Source: Littorina saxatilis | Lineage: Eukaryota; Mollusca; Gastropoda; Littorinimorpha; Littorinidae | DNA length: 64,000 nucleotides | Direction: 5' to 3' | Assembly: GCF_037325665.1 (NCBI RefSeq) | Contig: NC_090255.1 | Coordinates: forward strand, 28,405,097 to 28,469,096 | Shown here: positions 10,240 through 21,080 of the stretch, piece by piece | Numbering within the stretch: position 1 is the first letter of the stretch | Layout of the letters: every line of letters starts with the position of its first letter | The notes under the pieces: model-generated | Seen by the model: the letters and a program-made list of their open reading frames with translations, nothing else | Database searches by the model: none | Told to the model about the DNA's origin: nothing | Program-made: the position numbers and the translations under genes

Positions 10240-11455
10240 GTCATACAGCAAGAATACATTGACCTTACACAAATTATATTTGAGTTTGACACACACTCTG
10301 ACATGAAAAACAATCCAGCTTCAGACTGTCAACGTCTGATCCTCACAAAGAATAATGTTGATTGCTTAACTCTAACTCTGATCCAGGCCTTAACCCATAT
10401 CCACGCATCGCACCCCCTGGGGGTGCATCGATTTAAATTGAAGTGGAAAAATCACAAGAGGACAAATTGTTTGAATCTCATCGTGCGCTTGTTATCTTTT
10501 GACAAAACAGTGTAACAATTTAGGAGCCATTTTGAGCTCTCTTGGGATAGCTCTCCGATTCCCGTGGGACAATAAATTATCATACCGAATATCGACTGTT
10601 CAAATGATATCTGATTTCAATGGGCAACTTTCATACTTTCCATACTTTAACACCATTCTGACGAAGGCGGTTTATCTGCCGAAATATTGATAAAAAGAAT
10701 TATCTAACCTGGGTACTGGTGTGTCTTATTTTTATTTCAGTGGGTAACGTATAAAGTCAACCACTGTAAAGACCAATGAAGAAGGACGCTCGCCGCCTAT
10801 TAATACAAAAAAGAAAAAGAAAAAAAAGAAATCAAAAGGAGAAATTAAAACAAAAGAAGAAAACAGTAAAAGCAGGGTTGAAGCAGCCTGCATGCAACTG
10901 AGGTAACATTTTTCTTTTAAACACACTGTAAAGAGAGTAACTTCTGTCGTTCTGGGTTGACCTTATTTAGTCCTTGCATGGGTGCCAAAAGCGGTGCATT
11001 GATTTGGTTTTAAAGTCTGGAGTAAAATCAATCAGAGGTAACCAATTCCATTAACAACGGTGTTAACCTTCCACTCACGGTCCTCGGCACCGGCAGCTGT
11101 GCACGGATTAAGAGGAAACGGTCTCCTTTTCGGGATTAGAAGAAGAAGAGAAGATCGAAAGGCACGCTACTTCCAGTAAAACTCACCATCTCAGTTCTGG
11201 CCAGGCTTATTCGTGGGATAAGACCATCCCTCCACTTGGTCACATACTAAAATTGAACAGCCTGGGTGCGAATTTGGAATTTCTTGATTTTTTGTTTTGT
11301 TTTTTAAAGCTACGATTGGCTTCTTAGGAAAATAATTCTTTGAAATAATACAAACTCACGAAGGCAAGCAGTCAGTGTGTTGGTTTTTGCTATGCGTCCA
11401 AGTGGAGGAATGTTCACATCCCGTGTAAAAGCCTGGTCAGATCCGAGATCGCGGA
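10240..11455. other. No gene seen; intergenic sequence
   Basis: Contains a short palindrome around 10405-10430 (GCACCCCC / GGGGGTGC), the hammerhead-like core, an A-rich tract near 10810-10870 and unassigned A/T-rich sequence. No exon-like segment was supported. Confidence 0.4.
10658..10684 (+). other. Hammerhead-like CTGACGA-stem-GAAA core
   Basis: CTGACGA at 10658-10664 is followed by GGCGG / CTGCC, which can pair around a short loop, and by GAAA at 10681-10684. This is the conserved half of a hammerhead ribozyme core, as found at the ends of Penelope-like elements and retrozymes. I cannot close stem III with the NUH cleavage site, so this may be a decayed ribozyme or chance. Confidence 0.25.
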
Positions 11456-11459
11456 GATG

Positions 11460-11836
11460 AAATTGTTTTTGGATCGTTTAATAAAAAAAATAATTTTAAT
11501 TACAAGTTTTCGATTTTTAATGACCAAACTCACTCATTAGTTTTTAAGCCACCAAGCTGAAATGCAATACCAAACCCCGGCCTTCGTCGAAGATTGCTTT
11601 GCCAAAATTTCAATCAATTTAATTGAAAAATGAGGGTGTGACAGTGCCGCCTCAACTTTTACAAAAAAACCGGATATGACGTCATCAAAGGTATTTATCG
11701 AAAAAAAGAAAAAATGCCGGGGATATCATACCCAGGAACTCTCATGTCGAATTTCATAAAGATCAGCCCAGTAGTTTAGTCTGAATCGCTCTACACACAC
11801 ACACAGACAGACAGACAGACAGACACACACACACAC

Positions 11837-11881
<45 letters not shown>

Positions 11882-11944
11882 ACGACCCTCGTCTCGATTC
11901 CCCCCTCTATGTTAAAACATTTAGTCAAAACTTGACTAAATGTA
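11460..11944 (-). mobile_element. HINE-like element, family 2, 5' half only
   Basis: Read on the minus strand from 11944 it starts ACATTTAGTCAAGTTTTGAC with a terminal hairpin, then the CGAGACGAGGGTCGTGGTG block, a GT/GTCT microsatellite, and body sequence closely matching 48694-49150. The 3' half is missing. The (CA)n/(CAGA)n run at 11791-11881 is part of the element, because the full copy has a microsatellite at the same place. Confidence 0.8.
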
Positions 11945-12198
11945 AAAAGAACGTGACCGTTGACCTTGACACTGACGATGTTGGGTCAGCAATGTGGATT
12001 TCTTTGTAAGATTGCTTTACGCTTTTAGATATTTCACAACTACACGTTGGATTTGATGAGAAATTTCTACTGAAACGTCAACACTTGATGGACAAATTTT
12101 TTTTTCAATGGAGATTGGTAATAATTAATAATGAATTCACAATATTGTCAGCCCCTTTTCCTTATTATGTTGTCTCTAAGAGCACATTTACAAATTCA

Positions 12199-12511
12199 AC
12201 CGGCACGGTGGCCTAGGTGTAAGGCGTCCGCCCCGTGATCGGGAGGTCGTGGGTTCGAACCCCGGCCGGGTCATACCTAAGACTTTAAAATTGGCAATCT
12301 AGAGGCTGCGCCGCCTGGCGTCTGGCATGGGGTTAGTGCTAGGACTGGTTGGTCCGGTGTCAGAATAATGTGACTGGGTGAGACATAAAGCCTGTGCTGC
12401 GACTTCTGTCTTGTGTGTGGCGCACGTTATATGTCAAAGCAGCACCGCCCTGATATGGCCCTTCGTGGTCGGCTGGGCGTTAAGCAAACAAACAAGCAAG
12501 GAAGAGAAGGA
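12199..12511 (+). mobile_element. tRNA-derived SINE, family A, copy 3
   Basis: The only plus-strand copy of this family. It starts ACCGGCACGGTGGCCTAG, has GGTTCGAACCCC as B box, and ends in an AAAC/AAGC tail. A perfect 13-bp target duplication ATTTACAAATTCA lies at 12186-12198 and 12512-12524. Confidence 0.95.
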
Positions 12512-12591
12512 ATTTACAAATTCATTGCATTGTGCTCCATTGTTGTACATTAGATTCCACGGTTTTGCAAGACATAAATAAGAATATTATC

Positions 12592-12716
12592 CTTTATTTG
12601 TATTTTTGACCAAAATATGACATTTTACACAGATCGAGACAGTCAGTGTTCCTCAGGTGTGACAATGACTGTCAAGATCTGTGTAAAATGTCATATTTGG
12701 TCAAAAATACAAATAA
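12592..12716. mobile_element. Hairpin MITE of about 122 bp
   Basis: Two arms of about 50-55 bases, built on TTATTTGTATTTTTGACCAA, TATGACATTTTACACAGATC and GACAGTCA, face each other around a short loop (GTTCCTCAGGTGTGACA). The arms differ by only a few bases, so the transcript or single strand would fold into one long hairpin. No open frame. Confidence 0.85.
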
Positions 12717-12719
12717 CAT

Positions 12720-13770
12720 TCATGTATCGATCGATTCTGGTTAGAATTCCTTTTAGTTTTTATGATTGAACGCACACAAACATGCACTATTTTGTAATCT
12801 CGGCTAGCCGCCTAAATATGAAGTTTTGTCGGCCTCTGACGTCACATAACTCAAAGAAGGGAAATCCAGTGTTCAATCGATACATAAAGCACTGTTTAAA
12901 CAATACTGATTCGGGCAGTGATTTGACAATAAAAAAATAAAAAGTTCACGTTGGCATTCACGAGACTGCCTCATCTCTAAGGATGCATGTACATGAATGG
13001 TTTATCTCAAAGGCAGTTTTGACCTACTGAACGTGAAGACAAATATCCTATAACTGGAAACCGGGTGTCACAGACAGACACAAACAACAATAATTTTGCA
13101 TTTGCGACTCTGTCAGAATGTTCAGCATTCATTTAAAGATTCATAGCTTTATGTTCAAACTCAGAAACTCTTCAGTCTCCACCTAATTCGCTTACCTGAA
13201 ACGTATGCCTCAAACTCTTGACCATGCCAAAACTTCTAGAAGCAGAAGGCAGAGTGTACGCGACGACGCACACTGATGTATCGAAGTCGTACAAATAACG
13301 GATACAATGTGTTGCAGATACTTAGCGTTCCATTGAAGAATCGCAGTCCACACGCAGAATGTCACCCCTTGTAGTCTTTTTCCAACAAAATGTTATCTCA
13401 AAGCAACTCTTTGGTCACTAAAGGAGCTGAACAATCACCACAATGTTGAAGATAAGCCCAATGACACAAATCTTTTAAGACAACGGACACAGAGTGTTCT
13501 TTTACACGCTGTTGTTTGGCGGCAGGTCCTCATTGCACATATTTCAGAACTCAGAGAACAAACCTTAGGTGAGGACGCCACTACTGATGCGTCGCAACAC
13601 TGTGAGTGGAAAAAAGCCACAGGCAAAGAAGACTTCGTCAATGGTGTGCGGCTGAAACAATTGAAGCGAACTGCGATGGATGATACAGATAAAAGGAGTG
13701 TTTAAAGCCACATTCCTTTCCTTGTACGCGAGTTTGTAATCCACCAATGATCTGTACATTTTTTTTCTTC
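12720..13770. other. No gene seen
   Basis: Unassigned sequence of mixed composition. Several short open frames exist on the minus strand, but none has plausible splice borders or a recognisable domain. Confidence 0.35.
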
Positions 13771-13772
13771 AA

Positions 13773-13940
13773 TGAGATGTAGAGAATGCTACATGGCTTG
13801 CACTTGTAGTGTGATACCAGATTTACGCGAGTTGTTTTGTTGTTCTCGTTCTCTTTGGTTTTGAATGCGAGCGAAAGCAACGAGAGTAAACCGGTATCAC
13901 ACAGCAATCCATGTAGTATTCTGTGTATCCTACATTCTTT
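13773..13940. repeat. Imperfect inverted repeat, probable MITE
   Basis: Left arm GAATGCTACATGGCTTGCAC... TGTGATACCAGATTTACGCG is mirrored on the right by ACTCTCG...CCGGTATCACACAGCAATCC and CATGTAGTATTC. The arms are about 60 bases with a central GTTTTGTTGTTCTCGTTCTC region. Confidence 0.6.
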
Positions 13941-14815
13941 ACTTACGTGCCTTCTACTCAAACTTCCAGACGGAGTCGAAATGTCCAAACTGAAGACGCG
14001 TCTTCTTGACCTTCGATCTCTTCTAAAGTGATAATTCTGACGTCAAAAGCAAAAAGACGCGACGATAGTAAATATGGCGTCCCGTTTTACGTTTTCAAAC
14101 TTTTTATGGAGTCAACGTGCTTCCAGAATGAAGTTTGTCTCGGTGATTGTACGTCATCGTGAGCGGGCAGTGGAAAGTTACTGCTAAGTTCCCTGCCAGA
14201 CTGTAGTTTGACCCGACCATAATATACACACGTGTGAAGAGGTAGCGTATTTTATGAACCAATGTCATGGATTGACATAGGTGTCAGCTATGAAATTAAT
14301 TCAGCAAAAAATGCAGTGACAGAACGCTGTCTTTGGTATGTGTTTCCTAGATCAGGGATTCCCTTACCCCGGGTGGAATCCTGGACACATCTGAGTCGTG
14401 TACAAAATATCATACACTTCAAAGAATGTATCTTTAAAGGAAGGGCAAAAAAGAAAGGGGGAGGGGGCGGGAGAGTATGTAAAATACAGAGAGATGGAGA
14501 TGAGGAAGTGACGGAGGGTGGAGGTGACGGAAGAGAAGGGGAGAGAATTTGAAGGCAGGTGACGGAGTCGCGAGTTATCTTCCCATCGCAAGGTGTCGCT
14601 CTGCCCTGCAGCAATTGTCTAAAGTGTGCACCCCTTTTACCTCAGCTTTGCCACCCGTTTTCATTCTTTAGTTTAAGGTTGGGCCGTTCGTGTTTATTAC
14701 TATTTTGTTTTTGTTTTAGACATGTTATTTTACCGGCAATTCAGTGTTGTTGCCATACCTGCCAAATATCGCACCTGCCTCGACACTAAAGTTGTTGTTG
14801 TAAAAAGCCATCAGT
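13941..14815. other. No gene seen
   Basis: Contains a purine-rich run at about 14440-14550 (GGGGGAGGGGGCGGGAGAG type). Open frames through it, on both strands, are compositional. Confidence 0.35.
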
Positions 14816-14819
14816 ATGA

Positions 14820-15060
14820 TGGGGCGTATTGTTTTGTACAGTATTGCATTGTAGGTTATTGTATTGTATTGTATTGTATTGCATAGTATTTTATTGCATT
14901 GTATTGTTAGTATTGTACTGTATTGTATTGTTATTGTATTAGTATTGCATTAGATTGTATTGTATTGCATTTGAATTGTACTGTATTAGTATTGTATTGT
15001 ATTGTATCGTATTGTATGGAATGTTATTGTATTGCATTGTATTTTATTGTGTTATACATA
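14820..15060 (+). repeat. Degenerate (TATTG)n pentanucleotide array
   Basis: TATTG, TATTA and GCATTG units with substitutions run for about 240 bases. Tyr-Cys-Ile-Val open frames here are artefacts. Confidence 0.9.
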
Positions 15061-15508
15061 TTTGTCAGTTATGTGCACCTACAATTGTGTTTTGTGTATT
15101 TACCAGAATGTATCAACAGGCTACCCGAATGGTTAATCTTGTGTCTTGTCTTGTCTTGAACGATTGTTCCTCTTCTACTTTTCATTTGATTTTTATCGTA
15201 CCCGAGACATGCCAGATGTGACATATTACGTGTCATCCAGTCTAAATAATACCAACCTCGTCAGCGTGACTCGAGCAAACCTGACAATGTAAGCATCCAT
15301 TGGTATTGTCACTATAATTCTTCTTCTTCTTGACTTGACTTGACTTGATCAGTGGTTGAGGCTCATGAAGGCCTGGTCACCGTTCCAAAGTTGATGAAAA
15401 GGACACGAGCCAAAAGAAAAATGTCTGTTTGTTGCATTCAGACAATAACGTTGTATTGAATTGAATTGAATTGAAAAACAAATACACAAAAGGTTGTATT
15501 CTTCTTCT

Positions 15509-15517
15509 TCGTCATCG

Positions 15518-15584
<67 letters not shown>

Positions 15585-15614
15585 GTCATCATCATCATCA
15601 CCATCATCATCATT

Positions 15615-15650
<36 letters not shown>

Positions 15651-15700
15651 TTCTTCTTCTTCTTCTTCGTCTTCTTCTCCTACTTCTTCTTCTTCTTCTA
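15509..15700. repeat. (TCA)n and (TTC)n trinucleotide tracts
   Basis: About 25 then 20 TCA units interrupted near 15584-15615, followed by TTC/TTCTAC units to about 15700. All three frames stay open on both strands (poly-Ser, poly-His, poly-Asp and so on), so these are not genes. Confidence 0.97.
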
Positions 15701-15704
15701 CTTG

Positions 15705-15995
15705 TTTTGCGTTCATTGCCGGGCTGCAACTCCCACGTACACTCGTGTTTTGCCCGAGCTGGTATTTGCGTGTCTGGCCGTTGTCCCCGCCATCGAGTGT
15801 AGAAAGGCATACTCCGTGTTCGTGTTTGTATATCTTACCGAACTCTGACATGGATTACATGTATCCTTATCTTGCGTACTTGGTCTTCAGCTTGCGTGTA
15901 CACACGAAGAGGGATAAAGCCCTAGCAGGTCTGCACATAAGTTGACCTGGGAGAATGGACAAATATCCACCCTTAACCCACAAGGCGGCAAGATA
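15705..15995 (-). mobile_element. SINE fragment, family D-like
   Basis: Contains the minus-strand body words TATCTTACCGAACTCTGACA, TGGATTACATG, GTACACACGAAGAG and ATCCACCCTTAACCCACAAG, shared with 37572-37832 and 43262-43650. Head and ends are degraded. Confidence 0.6.
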
Positions 15996-16339
15996 TTGTC
16001 ATTTGTGTGTTTGATTCTTCCTTTCGGATCACCACTACAGCACTCCCTCTCATGAATGGACACCTATGGGCCATTGCAAACATGTCCGTACATTGCAGGT
16101 AAGTTGACCTGGGAGATCGGAAACGTCTCCGACCTTAACCCACCAGACGCGTACAAGATTCGAGCCCAAAACCTGTCACGCGGAAGGCCGACGTCTTCCC
16201 CGTTAGGCCACTACGCCGCCTGTCGTCGCCGTGCTGTCCACAACGCTATGTATCCCGTTTTCTAGGGTATCATCCGATTCTAAATCCCCGTCGCTCAAAA
16301 AGACAGACAGACAGAGAGAGAGAGACAGACCGAGGCAAG

Positions 16340-17611
16340 CTATCCTTAGCAGATTATGACTTTATTTAGTTATTCTACAGAAAAACAGAAATGCTGGAGA
16401 AACACTGTCTTTTCTGCAGCATTTCTGCATAATGTCATATTTCGCCGAAAAAAACGGGTTTTTCTGGAGCAAAAAATTTTACTGCAGTAAAATTGAAATC
16501 AAGAATGCTGCAGTAAAACGGTGATGTTTTACTGGAGACAAACTGTTTACACTTTTTCTTCAGCATTTTGGCATTATTCAGTTATTCTGCAGAAAAACAG
16601 AAATGCTGGAGAAACACTGTCTTTTCTGCAGCATTTCTGCATAATGTCATATTTCGCCAAGGCAACGGGTTTTTCTGGAGCAAAAAATTTTACTGCAGTA
16701 AAATTTAAATCAAGAATGCTGCAGTAAAACGGTGCTGTTGTTTTACTGCAGAAAACCTGTTTACACTTTTTCTGCAGCATTTTGTACTGGCTCATTACTA
16801 TGTTGGAGCACGCGAGCCCCCCTCTGTCGAGAGATGGACTCATCCAGAATTACCAATAGTTTTGCGTGACACGAATGTATTTTGTCTGTCTGACTTCCTT
16901 TCCGCCGGAAGTTCAAAGTTTCAAATTAAACAAAGGCACCTGTCAGCAACATTGTCACATTTTCCCAGACGAACGCAGTAGTCCACTTCGTGTTCGATTT
17001 GCTTCAGAAATTGTTCACGTTCGGCCGCCATTGTGAAATTGAATATAATGCCCTTACGCTACACGCCTTCTGATTGGTACACTGCGGAACAAACTATTAT
17101 ACTATCCCAGGGGGCGACGAATAAAATCGCTACTTTACAAGGTCGTTCGTTTTTCTTCAGAAAAACTGTCACAGACTATTCTGAAGAAAAAGTTAATCGC
17201 AATAATGCTGCAGAAAACCAAGTAAACATTATGCTTCAGAAAAACTGCAGTAAAAAACGTTGCTTCGGCGAAAGATGACATTATGGAGAAATGCTGCAAA
17301 AAAGACAGTTTTTCTCCAGCATTTCGGTTTTTCTCCAGAATAACTGAATAATGTCATAATCCGCCAAGAGCCAATTCAAAATGCTGCCGAAAAAAATGTA
17401 AACAGGTTTTCTGCAGTAAAACAACAGCACCGTTTTACTACAGCATTCTTGATTTCAATTTTACTGCAGTAAAATGTTTTGCTGCAGAAAAAAAACGCTG
17501 CTTCGGCGAAAGATAACATTATGCAGAAATGCTGCAGAAAAGAACGGTTTTTCTCCAGCATTTGTCTTTTCGGCAGAATAACTGAATAAAGTCATAATCC
17601 GCTAAGGATAG
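16340..17611. mobile_element. Foldback (long inverted repeat) DNA element, 1.27 kb
   Basis: Ends CTATCCTTAGCAGATTATGA and its near-perfect complement at the right, flanked by a 4-bp duplication CAAG (16336-16339 and 17612-17615). Each arm is about 450 bases and is built from ~205-bp units containing AGAAATGCTGGAGAAACACT, TTTTACTGCAGTAAAA and CTGCAGCATT; the left arm has two units, the right arm inverted copies. A unique centre of about 350 bases (16800-17150) carries no transposase. Confidence 0.85.
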
Positions 17612-17640
17612 CAAGCAGACAAGATATAGACAGACTCAGA

Positions 17641-17681
17641 CCCAGACAGACAGACAGACACACACACACGGGCGCACACAT

Positions 17682-17721
<40 letters not shown>

Positions 17722-17729
17722 TGATGTAT

Positions 17730-17769
<40 letters not shown>

Positions 17770-17850
17770 ATGTGTGTGTGTGTGTGTGTGTTACATGATC
17801 ATTTATGCCTATCGAAGGGCGCGGGGGGGTGGGGGGGGGGGGGAGAGGGG
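17641..17850. repeat. (CA)n followed by (TG)n, with poly-G
   Basis: An AC run (about 17683-17716) and a TG run (about 17731-17792) face each other across AGAAAGTGATGTATACG and could pair as a hairpin. A G-rich run follows at 17823-17843. Confidence 0.9.
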
Positions 17851-19465
17851 TGATAAAATGGAGAAAGGGATGGGGGGAAAGTGCGTGAGAGATGGGCAAG
17901 GGAGTGGGGAGCTGCTATGCTCCCGGAAAGGGCGGGTTTGGTATGGGGACAGGCCCGTATCAGCACTTCAAAATCTGTCACGTTCTCGCATCAACGCTGG
18001 GAGGCCGATGATATGGACTGAGGTGATAACAATCTTTTCAGCCGTTAAAACAGAGAAAAATCACACCTTCCTTCTACTGTCTTTACACCTGGGAACAAGA
18101 CATTTTTCACATACCGATGAGAGGGTGGTAATAGGATTGATGCAAAGATTAAAAATCAATGAACATAGATGAATAAGTATGCGATTCCTTAATACAAGCA
18201 TGAGCTTTGCAGATTCTTGACTAAACGTTCGATATTCAACAAAAACACTGAATCCAATTTAGAATTCTTGTTTTCATATTCAAAGTTGGAATTTTAGAGT
18301 CAGTCTTATAGTTCAACTTCAAAATGACAATTTAAATGTCTTGTTTTAATCTTCAAAGCTGCATTTCGGCCATCACAAAAGTAACCGCAAATGTAGGAAT
18401 ATTTCTTGAATATTAATTTAGTGTATTATCATTGTATTTACACTGTCAAGCAGGGCTCACAACAGGCTGACAAGAGCAGGCATCTGACCAAAAACGCTGC
18501 TGAGAAAAGGGTCAGCCATAAACGCGCTGCTGCGTCACCTACTTCCCAGCCCTCCAGCTTCACATGTCCTGTCTGCAGCAGAGATTGTCGCCGGTGTAAC
18601 ACGACATTTTTACTCCACGAAAAATTTACTCCGGAGTAAAACTTTCGTACGAAATTCTTACTCCGAGTTCACCTTACGTACTAGAAAAGAACTCCCCAAG
18701 GCACGAAAAAATTTCTCCCTCCACAACATTTTTACTCCCCATTCAGTAAAAATCTCGGAAGATTTATTCTACTCCCAAATAGCACTTCTTTGCACCTCTT
18801 ATGACTCCTTCGTCCTCTAGAATCCCGTACCCATACCAAATACGAGCTGATTTGGTGAAATAAAGCACATTTCTACTTGCAAAACGTGACCCATCGAACA
18901 GCCATTTCCGGTGCTCGATCGCCGACATTTTCAGCTTTGAAGGCTATTTACGGGCAAATATCAATCGCTCCCTGACTTTTTATGCATCGAGAAACAAATT
19001 TAGTCATCGCTGAATCAGTAGCTCACCTTAAATCCCGACATAAATCAAACAATACCTAGAAAACAGACAAAACTTGCCTTCACACGTGTCAGGAGCGGCC
19101 TTTGGCTTCCGTTCGGCCTTTGATCGGTTATCCCCCGTGATGAAGTGTACACGGAATCGTCAAGTAATCTAAGGCAGTCACAAGAGCGTGTATCAAAGCG
19201 CCGCTCGATCTACTCCTTTATCCTTCCTGTATCATTTCTACGAGTAGGCTATTCACTACGTTAAACAAAACATTCTCTTTGGGCTCACATTTTGACTCAG
19301 TCGTTTCCTTCCATGAAGGTAATTTCCGCTGATGCGAAGGCAAAATTAATATCAAATTTAATTCGACACGGTTTCTATGAAGGATCTATACCCCTTTTAA
19401 AAAATGTTCTTTTGGCCCAAAGGTATAGTATATGGGCAGGATCTTTTTCTTGTTCGCCTTTTTTC
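17851..19465. other. No gene seen; possible TTACTCC-type repeat
   Basis: The segment near 18600-18790 repeats ACTCC words and includes the palindromic TTTACTCCGGAGTAAA, suggesting one end of an unrecognised DNA element. The rest is unassigned. Confidence 0.35.
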
Positions 19466-19751
<286 letters not shown>

Positions 19752-19752
<1 letters not shown>

Positions 19753-20011
19753 AGCTGAGAGTCATACTTTTACGTTAAACTTGATGTGACTTGTTCGAGT
19801 CAAACCGGGGAAACACGATGAACATAATATTATTGGGAGATACCGAACTGACAACATGTTCGAATCTGATAAAAATGTGTCGGTGTACTGTGTGTCTTTA
19901 CGATATTTAATACAACACCACGAACAAATTTTCAAACGACTCATCTTCGTCGTTATGTTAACCCACATCATCTCGATCTCAACTTAAGTGTTGTTTGTGT
20001 GTGTGTATGTC

Positions 20012-20043
<32 letters not shown>

Positions 20044-20899
20044 TGTCTGTGTAACTGAAAGGGACGGAGATAGGGGCGGCCCCGACTGAAGGGAAGGAGG
20101 AGGTGGGGGGGGGGGGGGGATAGACAAAGAGAGAGTAAGAGAAAGACAGTCAGACAGGCACTTAGATAAACAGCCGGAGAGCAACATTACAACTAAATCA
20201 TAACTTGATGTATAAATGATTCACTGCAAGTATCTCGATCTGTAAACATAATATAAGTCTTTTCGTTAGATAATATTAATAGAACGAAACAATTGTATAG
20301 ATCATAGACTGAACAAATTGTTTTTCATTATGTCTAGGGAAAAAACATTTCATGTGGGTTTTCTAAAAATCACAGGCATATTTAGAAGAAAGGAAAAATC
20401 ACAAAAATATGGACTTATTTAAATTTTAAGTCTTCTTTTGCTTTTTAGTAAATATTTTCTGATAGTGGGCTCCATTGGCCGAGATCTGATCACAATAACT
20501 GTCAATTAGTTTGTAGGTTTGTCTGTTTATGGAGGATTGTCGAGTCAGTCTTACCACTGATTTCGGATTGTGTGTGCGTGCCAGTGTGTGTGACGGTGTG
20601 TGTGTGTATGTGTGTGTGTATGATGTGTGTGTGTGTCTCCAGTGTGTGTGTGTGTGTGTGGTGTGTCAGTGTGTGTGTGTCTCAGTCACGGTCTGTTCTG
20701 TTCTCTCTCTCTCTTTCTCGTGGAGAGAAGACGTGCACCATGTCACGTTTACAAGTGCTCCGCTATTCTTGCGTTTTTGACAGTGATATCGTACACTGTC
20801 AGCGCCCATTTTCATATGTGCTTTTTTGTGACGATGTGGACTACACTATGGTGAACTTTTCTATAGCTTTTGTTCACACATGGCGGTGATTTTTGTGGA
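19752..20899. other. No gene seen; microsatellites and possible LINE 5' flank
   Basis: Contains TG tracts (19988-20050, 20571-20680), a G run (20104-20120) and A/T-rich sequence. The GC-richer part after about 20740 may already be 5' UTR of the LINE, but the LINE start cannot be fixed from one copy. Confidence 0.35.
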
Positions 20900-21080
20900 A
20901 TTGTGTTTTTCAACTATGCCATCACTGTGCTCTTTGTGAGCGGGCTGCTGGGTCAGCCACGCTTGGCCACGCTTGACCGGCGCCACCACCTGGCTCTGGA
21001 CAGCTCAGCCGCGCCTTATCAGTATCCCATCTTATCTACCATCCCCCCGACTACGCCGTTTCCGTGTGCGCATAGTAAAC

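Noticed and set aside
13435-13988. Several 60-116 codon minus-strand open frames
   Set aside because: No splice-consistent borders, no domain, and part of the region is an inverted repeat.
15438-15945. Open frames with poly-Ser, poly-His, poly-Asp or poly-Met
   Set aside because: Produced by (TCA)n and (TTC)n tracts on either strand.
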